Positions 1 through 4,531 of a stretch of DNA of 6,787 nt are shown here, in pieces. Within the stretch, counting starts at the first letter, position 1; each line of letters opens with the position of its first letter. The notes beneath the pieces were generated by a model. It saw only the letters and a program-made list of their open reading frames with translations. It was not told where the DNA came from and ran no database searches. Both the position numbers and the translations under genes were made by a program. This DNA comes from an uncultured Clostridia bacterium (GTDB lineage: Bacteria > Bacillota > Clostridia > Oscillospirales > Ruminococcaceae): NCBI GenBank assembly GCA_946183095.1, contig CAMHBE010000102.1, forward strand, positions 1 through 6,787. The letters are read 5' to 3'.

Positions 1-66
1 CCTCTCTGCGGCTTTTGCGATGCAAAAGCTCCACCTCACCCGCTAATCGGGGAGACACCCCTTGAC
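1..66. other. Non-coding structured element at the left edge, identity unknown
   Basis: No convincing gene covers this stretch. It holds several short inverted repeats: GCTTTTGC/GCAAAAGC (11-18 with 22-29, 3-nt loop), CCCG/CGGG (39-42 with 48-51), and GGGG/CCCC (49-52 with 58-61). The last two share bases, so they could form only as alternatives. Such densely folded non-coding sequence beside a terminator suggests a small mobile repeat (MITE- or REP-like) or the tail of a structured RNA running in from the left. Neither can be confirmed from one partial copy, and the strand is unknown. Confidence 0.3.
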
Positions 67-132
67 CTGCGGCAGCCTAACGCTGCACCGAAATGATATT
101 GAATACAGATATAGTTTTTGACAGACTGAAAC
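67..132 (+). repeat. Terminator-linked intergenic repeat, copy 1
   Basis: This copy matches the reverse complement of 3752-3815. The core CGCTGCACCGAAATGATA (81-98) is identical over 18 bases. Beyond it the two copies share TGAAT, AGTTTTT and AGACTGAAAC in the same order with small gaps. Upstream of the core both have a C-GCGGC hairpin-like arm. The repeat runs directly into the hairpin at 129-159, and copy 2 has the same arrangement at the end of the arabinose operon. This suggests a dispersed 3'-end element that includes a terminator. Read on this strand, it would sit at the end of a plus-strand gene outside the window. Confidence 0.6.
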
Positions 133-163
133 AGTGGTGTTGTTTAAACACCACTGTTTTTTT
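129..163 (+). terminator. Strong intrinsic terminator, possibly bidirectional
   Basis: A perfect 13-bp stem pairs 129-141 with 147-159 around a 5-nt loop, followed by seven T residues (157-163) on the plus strand. This is a textbook Rho-independent terminator for transcription coming from the left. The T-run overlaps the ldh stop codon (TAA, 164-162 on the minus strand). For ldh transcripts running the other way the same stem is preceded by a run of A and followed only by TTTC. It may also end ldh transcription, but less efficiently. Confidence 0.8.
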
Positions 164-1106
164 ACAGTTCGTCAATGACTGCTTTCAGCGCATCTGCCGA
201 CTTTTTCAGCGCGTCTGCTTCTTCCGTGTTCAGACTTATCGGGACATCGGACTCTATGCCGTCCTTGCCGACGATGGCGGGCATACTGAGCGATAACCCT
301 TCAATGCCGAACGCGCCGTGCTGTATGTGGGATACCGGAAGTATCGACTTCTGGTCGAGTATCACGGCTTCACAGATGCGGCGCACCGACATTGCTATAC
401 CGTAGTAGGTGGCTTTTTTCTTTTCAATTATCTCGTATGCGCTGTTCTTCACGCTTTCCGCGATGTTGCGCATTGATGTCTCGTGGTCGTGATGACCGCG
501 CATCTCGCAGAAATCCCCGAGGGGTACGCCCGAAACGTTTGCGCTGCTCCACGCGACTATCTCGCTGTCACCGTGTTCTCCGAGAATGAACGCGTGTACG
601 CTTCGGCTGTCAACGCCGAGATGCTTGCCGAGGATATATTTGAGCCTTGCCGTATCGAGCACCGTTCCCGAACCGAACACACGGTTCTCGGGAAGTCCGC
701 TCAGCTTTGCGGCGGTATAGGTCAGCACATCCACGGGATTCGCAACAACGAGGAGTATGCCGCCGAACCCGCGCTTTGCAATTTCGGGGATTATCCTGCC
801 GAATATCGCAACATTCTTCTTCACAAGGTCGAGACGCGTTTCACCGGGCTTCTGGCTTGCACCTGCCGTAACTATTATCATTTCCGCATCCGCTATATCG
901 TCATAGTCGCCCGCGTGTATCTCCACGGGTCTTGCGAACGGGATGCCGTGGCTTATGTCGAGAGCCTCTCCCTCCGCTTTGTCGCGGTCGGAGTCAAGGA
1001 GTACCAGCTCGGAGAAAAGACCGCTCTGCATCAGCGCGAATGCCGACGCTGAACCTACAAATCCGCAGCCGATTATTGCCGCTTTTCGTGTGTTTGTATT
1101 TACCAT
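162..1106 (-). CDS. ldh: L-lactate dehydrogenase (NAD-dependent)
   Basis: This cytoplasmic enzyme reduces pyruvate to L-lactate and regenerates NAD+ during fermentation. The 314-residue length is typical of bacterial LDH. Visible motifs are the NAD-binding GCGFVG (13-18), the NAD-specifying Asp38 after the second beta strand, and the active-site loop QKPGETR (85-91). In that loop Gln85 marks lactate rather than malate dehydrogenase and Arg91 is catalytic. Further on are Asn123 in NPVD, Asp151 and Arg154 in LDTAR, and the catalytic His178 in GEHGDS. At the fructose-1,6-bisphosphate site, the position equivalent to Arg173 of the Bacillus enzyme appears to be Lys156, while the His188 equivalent (His171) is kept. 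The ATG at 1106 is preceded by AAAGAGG six bases upstream. The gene diverges from the Crp/Fnr gene across 95 bp that contain a palindromic operator candidate, so shared control is possible. No clear sigma-70 promoter was found for it. Confidence 0.95.
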   Translation of the reverse strand: MVNTNTRKAAIIGCGFVGSASAFALMQSGLFSELVLLDSDRDKAEGEALDISHGIPFARPVEIHAGDYDDIADAEMIIVTAGASQKPGETRLDLVKKNVAIFGRIIPEIAKRGFGGILLVVANPVDVLTYTAAKLSGLPENRVFGSGTVLDTARLKYILGKHLGVDSRSVHAFILGEHGDSEIVAWSSANVSGVPLGDFCEMRGHHDHETSMRNIAESVKNSAYEIIEKKKATYYGIAMSVRRICEAVILDQKSILPVSHIQHGAFGIEGLSLSMPAIVGKDGIESDVPISLNTEEADALKKSADALKAVIDEL

Positions 1107-1128
1107 TTCAGACCTCTTTCTGTTTGCA

Positions 1129-1148
1129 TTTACCGTTTTGACGGCAAA
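1129..1148. promoter_or_regulatory. Imperfect inverted repeat in the ldh leader or promoter region
   Basis: TTTACCGT (1129-1136) and ACGGCAAA (1141-1148) form 8-base arms with one mismatch around a 4-base centre. The site lies 23 bp upstream of the ldh start and just to the left of the TGTTGC palindrome. It could be a second operator acting on ldh or a small hairpin in the ldh leader. It does not resemble the Rex consensus (TTGTGA-type arms) that often controls ldh in Firmicutes. Function is not established. Confidence 0.3.
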
Positions 1149-1150
1149 AA

Positions 1151-1166
1151 TGTTGCAGCCGCAACA
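1151..1166. promoter_or_regulatory. Crp/Fnr-type palindromic operator, site 1
   Basis: TGTTGCAGCCGCAACA has perfect 6-base arms around 4 bases, equivalent to TGTTG-N6-CAACA. That is the half-site spacing of Crp/Fnr operators (TGTGA-N6-TCACA for CRP). It covers the -35 hexamer (1153-1158) of the Crp/Fnr gene's own promoter. Its centre is near -29.5 from the predicted start, where bound protein would be expected to block polymerase. The same arms, with the same GCAAAA-type 5' flank, recur upstream of sufC. Autoregulation is inferred from position and motif symmetry. Confidence 0.7.
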
Positions 1167-1181
1167 AAAATGTGGTATAAT
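1153..1181 (+). promoter_or_regulatory. Sigma-70 promoter of the Crp/Fnr regulator gene
   Basis: TTGCAG (1153-1158) and a perfect TATAAT (1176-1181) are separated by an ideal 17-bp spacer. The predicted transcription start is near 1188, giving a short leader of about 14 bases that contains the GGGGG ribosome binding site (1191-1195). The -35 element lies inside the operator at 1151-1166. Confidence 0.8.
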
Positions 1182-1201
1182 AGTGCCGAAGGGGGATAGT
1201 T

Positions 1202-1879
1202 ATGAAAGAACTCACCGTATTCAACACATATAAAGATATCATCGCAGCCTGCCCGCTTTTCCGCGGGATATCGCAGGAACTGCTGCCCGATTCGCTGAAA
1301 TTCCTGAAAGCGCAGATGAAGGATTACCGCCGCGACGAACTTATTGTAATGCTCGGGGAACCGTTCAGATACGGCATACTGCTGCTCGAAGGCAGCATAG
1401 AAGGGTCGTTTCTCAACGAGAACTACAACAAGATAAACATGGCGCATTACACCGGAGGTTCGCTGCTCGGCGAGTCGCTTGCGTGTGCGCAGGTCACGAA
1501 CAGTCCCATACAGCTGCGTGCGATAACCGACATCACCGTGCTGCTGCTCGACCTCACCGTGATATACGATACCGGCGCGGTAAAACATTCCTATCAGCTG
1601 AAACTGTCCGTCAACCTGATACGCGCGATATCGGAACAGAACGTGTTCCTCAGCACTAAGATACGGATATTCGGGCAGAAGTCTCTGCGTGACAAAGCCG
1701 TTATCTACTTCGAGAGCCTGCCGAAACGCGCCGACGGAAGCTTTAAACTGCCGTTCAACAAGACAGCGCTTGCCGAATACATGGGCGTGAACCGCAGCGC
1801 CCTTTCGCGTGAGCTTGGCAGGATGAAGGAAGAGGGACTGCTCACAGCGTCGGGTGACGGGTTCATACTTCACCTGTGA
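1202..1879 (+). CDS. Crp/Fnr-family transcriptional regulator
   Basis: This 225-residue DNA-binding regulator has the Crp/Fnr layout. An N-terminal beta-roll sensor domain (about 15-120) includes GGSLLGES (85-92). A dimerisation helix follows (about 128-155), then a winged helix-turn-helix with FNKTALAEYMGV (185-196) and recognition helix NRSALSREL (197-205). Against E. coli CRP, Glu91 is kept, but the Arg82-Ser83 pair that holds the cAMP phosphate becomes Ser101-Pro102. Only two cysteines are present (17 and 95), so an FNR-type [4Fe-4S] cluster with four cysteines is not supported. The signal it senses is unknown. The start is supported by GGGGG 6 bp upstream and by its strong promoter. A perfect TGTTGC-N4-GCAACA palindrome overlaps that promoter, and an identical-armed one sits upstream of sufC, so likely targets are itself, the suf operon and perhaps ldh. 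It ends 20 bp from the convergent sufB stop, with no terminator hairpin between them. Confidence 0.9.
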   Translation: MKELTVFNTYKDIIAACPLFRGISQELLPDSLKFLKAQMKDYRRDELIVMLGEPFRYGILLLEGSIEGSFLNENYNKINMAHYTGGSLLGESLACAQVTNSPIQLRAITDITVLLLDLTVIYDTGAVKHSYQLKLSVNLIRAISEQNVFLSTKIRIFGQKSLRDKAVIYFESLPKRADGSFKLPFNKTALAEYMGVNRSALSRELGRMKEEGLLTASGDGFILHL

Positions 1880-1899
1880 CGTGTGATGCACGGTACCGA

Positions 1900-2826
1900 T
1901 CATTTCAGGAACCCGTTGATTATCTGCTCCTCCGCTTCCTGCTCGGTAAGTCCGAGGGTCATGAGCTTTATGAGCTGCTCGCCCGCGATCTTGCCGATAG
2001 CCGCTTCGTGCACGAGCTGTGCGTCGATGCAGTTAGCTTCGAGTGACGGAACGGCGAGTATCCTGCCGTTGTCCATGATGATAGAGTCGCACTCCGTATG
2101 ACCGCTGCAAGCCGCATTTCCGAGCACGCACAGGTCGAGCTTCTGATAGCTGCTGTCTCTTGCGACGGAGCGGGAGACAACGTCCGCGCTGGAGCCGTCC
2201 TCGTTGAGCATCACCTTGTAGGTGCTGACCGCGCTCTGTTCGCCGTGGGTCATGAGCCTTTCGCGGACTATGAGCTTTGCGTCTTTTTTGAGTTCGGCAA
2301 GCGTCGTGCGGTGTGTGGAATCCACACCCTTTATCTGCACCATTTCCATTTCCATGGTGCTGCCTTCTTCCATATACACCTCGGTAACGGGGTCGAGGAT
2401 GCGCTTTCCGGAACCGTCGCCGGAACCGTAGTGTTTCTCGACATAGCGTATCTTCGAGTTCTTCCCGATATAGAAACGGTGTATGCCGTCATGTTCGCTG
2501 TCCTGCGTACCGCAGTTGTCGATGCCGCATCCCGCGACTATCAGCACATCGCAGTTCTCGCCCACATAGAAATCGTTATATACCGTCTCTTTCAGACCGC
2601 TCTGGCTGAGCACTACCGGGATATGCACGCTCTCGTTCACCGTGCCGTCTTTTATGCGGATATCTATGCCGCTGCCCTCGGTCTTTGACTGGATATCTAT
2701 ATTTGCGGTGGTATTTCTGTCCACCGACTGTCCGTTTGCACGGATATTATACGCTCCCTCGGGAACTCCGTGCAGGTCTGCCGTTTCCATGAGCAGACGG
2801 AGCTGTACCGCATCTAATTTCTGCAT
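1900..2826 (-). CDS. sufB: SufB/SufD-family Fe-S cluster scaffold (minimal, SmsB-like)
   Basis: This is the scaffold partner of SufC in cytoplasmic iron-sulfur cluster assembly. At 308 residues it is much shorter than E. coli SufB (about 495) and resembles the compact SufB-like proteins of methanogens and other anaerobes (the SMS system). The C-terminal core is well conserved. Numbered from this ATG, it has ECDS with Cys246 (candidate equivalent of the SufB cluster-building cysteine), then VHEAAIGKI with His273-Glu274, and a C-terminal LGLTEQEAEEQIINGFL segment typical of the family. A cysteine-rich N-terminal part (NC, GCGIDNCG, then DGIH) could supply further ligands. A GTG at 2835 would add three residues. 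The ATG at 2826 is preferred because AGGCGGTGA (2840-2832) lies five bases before it and it follows the sufC stop as TGA-T-ATG, so the two genes are probably translationally coupled. No separate sufD, sufS or sufU is present in the window. Confidence 0.9.
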   Translation of the reverse strand: MQKLDAVQLRLLMETADLHGVPEGAYNIRANGQSVDRNTTANIDIQSKTEGSGIDIRIKDGTVNESVHIPVVLSQSGLKETVYNDFYVGENCDVLIVAGCGIDNCGTQDSEHDGIHRFYIGKNSKIRYVEKHYGSGDGSGKRILDPVTEVYMEEGSTMEMEMVQIKGVDSTHRTTLAELKKDAKLIVRERLMTHGEQSAVSTYKVMLNEDGSSADVVSRSVARDSSYQKLDLCVLGNAACSGHTECDSIIMDNGRILAVPSLEANCIDAQLVHEAAIGKIAGEQLIKLMTLGLTEQEAEEQIINGFLK

Positions 2827-2827
2827 A

Positions 2828-3568
2828 TCATTCACCGCCTTCTTCTATTTTCGGGCATACGCTCTCCGCAAAGCCCGCGCCCGTTATACCGGGGAGTATC
2901 TCGTCCTTTGTGCCCTGTTTCGTCACCTTGCCGTCAGCGAGCACGATTATCTCGTCCGCAATGTTCAGTATGCGCTCCTGATGCGATATGACGATGACAG
3001 TGCGCTGTTTGTCGGCGCTGCGCATATTCTCGAAGATGCGTATGAGGTTGCGGAAGCTCCACAGGTCTATGCCGGCTTCCGGTTCGTCGAATACCGCGAG
3101 TTTCACGTTTCTTGCAAGTATAGTCGCTATCTCGATGCGTTTCAGCTCACCGCCGGAAAGCGATGCGTTCACTTCGCGGCTGATATAGTCTTTTGCGCAA
3201 AGCCCCACTTCGGAGAGGTACTGGCAGGCGGACGACACAGTGAGCGTCTTTCCTGCGGCAATGCGCAGAAGGTCGAGCACGGTAAGTCCTTTGAAGCGCA
3301 CGGGCTGCTGGAACGCGAACCCTATTCCCATATTAGCGCGTTCGGTGATGCTCTTGTCGGTGATATCCTCGCCGTCGAGGAGCAGTCTGCCGGACGAAGG
3401 CTTCTCGATACCCGCAATGAGTTTCGCGAGGGTGGATTTTCCGCCGCCGTTGGGACCGGTTATGACAATGAAGCGGTCATCGGGTATGGAAAGGCTTATA
3501 TCCTTTATGATCTCTTTATTGCTGCCGTTGTTATCGGCGCCGAATGTTATATTTTTAAGTTCAAGCAT
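2828..3568 (-). CDS. sufC: SufC Fe-S assembly ABC ATPase (SmsC-like)
   Basis: This cytoplasmic ABC-type ATPase drives the conformational changes of the SufB scaffold during cluster assembly and is not a transporter subunit. In the 246-residue product one sees Walker A GPNGGGKST (38-46), Q-loop Gln87, signature LSGGELKR (137-144), Walker B LAVFDEP with Asp161-Glu162, the SufC-typical EAGID (164-168), and the H-loop His196. The length matches the usual 245-260 residues. The frame stays open 59 codons further upstream. The ATG at 3568 is chosen because a perfect AGGAGG (3582-3577) lies eight bases before it and the family's N-terminal MLELKNI begins there. Its stop is one base from the sufB ATG, so the two genes form a two-gene operon. 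The promoter and a Crp/Fnr-type palindrome lie immediately upstream. Confidence 0.95.
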   Translation of the reverse strand: MLELKNITFGADNNGSNKEIIKDISLSIPDDRFIVITGPNGGGKSTLAKLIAGIEKPSSGRLLLDGEDITDKSITERANMGIGFAFQQPVRFKGLTVLDLLRIAAGKTLTVSSACQYLSEVGLCAKDYISREVNASLSGGELKRIEIATILARNVKLAVFDEPEAGIDLWSFRNLIRIFENMRSADKQRTVIVISHQERILNIADEIIVLADGKVTKQGTKDEILPGITGAGFAESVCPKIEEGGE

Positions 3569-3590
3569 TTTTTTCGCCTCCTGTAACGGT

Positions 3591-3619
3591 ATTATATCAT
3601 ATCGCTTACCGCCTGTCTG
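3591..3619 (-). promoter_or_regulatory. Promoter of the sufCB operon, probably activator-dependent
   Basis: On the minus strand a perfect TATAAT (3596-3591) is preceded, after 17 bp, by CAGACA (3619-3614). That hexamer matches TTGACA at only four positions and lacks the leading TT. The predicted start is near 3584, giving a leader of about 16 bases that begins just before the AGGAGG. A good -10 with a poor -35 and an adjacent operator is what an activator-dependent promoter looks like. The start site is inferred from hexamer spacing only. Confidence 0.65.
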
Positions 3620-3633
3620 TTGCCGCGGCAACA
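3618..3633. promoter_or_regulatory. Crp/Fnr-type palindromic operator, site 2
   Basis: TGTTGCCGCGGCAACA is a perfect 16-bp palindrome. Its arms TGTTGC/GCAACA and 4-base spacing equal those of the site at 1151-1166. In the direction of suf transcription it has the same GCAAAA flank as site 1. Its centre (3625.5) is 41.5 bases upstream of the predicted suf start, the position at which CRP-family activators contact polymerase in class II promoters. Positive control of suf by the neighbouring Crp/Fnr protein is the inference. Confidence 0.7.
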
Positions 3634-3682
3634 TTTTGCGAGGCGGGTGAGACACGGAATGAGTGGAATATATTTTCAGATT

Positions 3683-3706
3683 GATCCGGAATATTGGATC
3701 CGGATC
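3683..3706. other. GATCCGG-containing inverted and direct repeat
   Basis: Within the 269-bp gap between sufC and araD, GATCC (3683-3687) and GGATC (3696-3700) form an inverted repeat. GATCCGG recurs at 3697-3706 inside the self-complementary GATCCGGATC. It lies about 100 bp upstream of the suf promoter and outside both transcripts as predicted. No role can be assigned. Apart from this, the suf promoter and operator, and the repeat plus hairpin, the gap holds nothing recognisable. Confidence 0.25.
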
Positions 3707-3719
3707 TATATTTTGACAA

Positions 3720-3759
3720 ACTGAACGGAGATGCACACAATGCACATCTCCGTTTCAGT
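3720..3759 (-). terminator. Probable terminator hairpin after araD
   Basis: Arms ACTGAACGGAGATG (3720-3733) and its complement (3745-3759) pair over 14 bp with one bulged base, around an 11-nt loop. Read in the araD direction, the stem is preceded by GTTTTTTATAG and followed only by TTGTCAAAAT, so the U-tract is weak. It occupies the same place relative to the repeat as the strong hairpin at 129-159 does to copy 1. That supports its being the 3' end of the arabinose operon. Confidence 0.6.
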
Positions 3760-3815
3760 CTATAAAAAACTTTCCGAATTCATTATCATTTCGGTGCAGC
3801 GCGAACGCGCCGCTG
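3752..3815 (-). repeat. Terminator-linked intergenic repeat, copy 2
   Basis: Read on the minus strand, this copy has the same order of blocks as 67-132: a GC-rich C-GCGGC arm, the identical 18-base core (3801-3784), TGAAT, AGTTTTT and AGACTGAAAC, then the hairpin. It starts 22 bp after the araD stop. The two copies have different hairpin stem sequences but keep the common flanks. Such a pattern fits a dispersed 3'-UTR/terminator family rather than simple duplication of a gene end. Confidence 0.6.
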
Positions 3816-3837
3816 AACCTGCTTTATTGATACGCAG

Positions 3838-4530
3838 TCATCCCTGTCCGTAGTACGCGTTTTTTCCGTGTTTGCGCAGGTAGTGACGGTCGAGGAGTTC
3901 CTGCTGCATCGGAGCGATACCGGGTGTCATGCTCTGAGCGTGGTAGTTCATGAACGCGGCTTCTTCGAGCACAACGGCGTTGTGAACGGCATCGGCAGCG
4001 TCCTTGCCCCATGTGAAAGGTCCGTGGCTCATGACAAGCACTGCCGGTATCGTCATGGGGTCTATGCCCCTGAATGTCTCGATTATAACGGTCCCGGTCT
4101 CCTTTTCGTATTCTCCCGCTATCTCTGCGGGGGTCATCTTGCGTGTGCAGGGAACTTCCCCGTAGAAGTAATCGCCGTGGGTAGTTCCGAGCGCGATAAT
4201 GCCCTTGCCCGCCATTGCGAATGAGGTCGCCCAGCGGCTGTGGGTGTGGCAGACACCGCCGAGTTCCGGGAACGCGCGGTACAGCTCCAGATGAGTGGGC
4301 GTATCGCTGGACGGCTTGTATCTGCCCTCAACGACCTTTCCGTCGGCAAGGCTCACGACTACCATATCGTCGGCTGTCATGCCCTTGTATTCCACGCCCG
4401 ACGGCTTTATGACGATCATACCGCTCTCTCTGTCTACTGCCGAGACATTGCCCCATGTGAATGTGACAAGTCCGTGCTCCGGCAGCATGAGGTTGGCTTC
4501 GAGCACCTTCTGTTTGAGTTCTTCAAGCAT
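3838..4530 (-). CDS. araD: L-ribulose-5-phosphate 4-epimerase
   Basis: This zinc-dependent cytoplasmic enzyme converts L-ribulose 5-phosphate to D-xylulose 5-phosphate, the last step that brings L-arabinose into the pentose phosphate pathway. The 230-residue product matches E. coli AraD (231) nearly end to end. Numbered from the chosen ATG, one sees TWGNVSA near residue 25, SSDTPTH with Asp76, zinc ligands His95 and His97 in CHTHSRWA, Asp120 in [14 protein letters not shown], the third zinc ligand His169 in SHGPFTWG, and the C-terminal HGKNAYYGQ with the catalytic-tyrosine region. An ATG three codons upstream (4539) directly abuts the AGGAG at 4544-4540 and is unlikely to be used. The ATG at 4530 has a 9-base spacing and aligns with the E. 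coli start. It follows the araB stop as TGA-T-ATG, so it is probably coupled to araB. It is the last gene of the operon. Confidence 0.95.
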   Translation of the reverse strand: MLEELKQKVLEANLMLPEHGLVTFTWGNVSAVDRESGMIVIKPSGVEYKGMTADDMVVVSLADGKVVEGRYKPSSDTPTHLELYRAFPELGGVCHTHSRWATSFAMAGKGIIALGTTHGDYFYGEVPCTRKMTPAEIAGEYEKETGTVIIETFRGIDPMTIPAVLVMSHGPFTWGKDAADAVHNAVVLEEAAFMNYHAQSMTPGIAPMQQELLDRHYLRKHGKNAYYGQG

Positions 4531-4531
4531 A

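Noticed and set aside
1..66. CRISPR array or tRNA at the left edge
   Set aside because: There are no regularly spaced direct repeats and no cloverleaf or CCA-type end can be drawn. The hairpins are isolated.
1880..1899. Terminator between the convergent Crp/Fnr and sufB genes
   Set aside because: Only 20 bp separate the stop codons. CGGTACCG is a short palindrome but there is no stem with a T-run.
2642..3586. Long plus-strand open frame of 314 codons opposite sufC and sufB
   Set aside because: It lies entirely antisense to well-supported genes, has no ribosome binding site or recognisable motif, and long antisense frames are common opposite codon-biased GC-rich genes.
3569..3745. N-terminal extension of sufC to an upstream ATG at 3745
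   Set aside because: The extra 59 codons cover the suf promoter and the palindrome, do not resemble SufC, and a perfect AGGAGG precedes the internal ATG at 3568.
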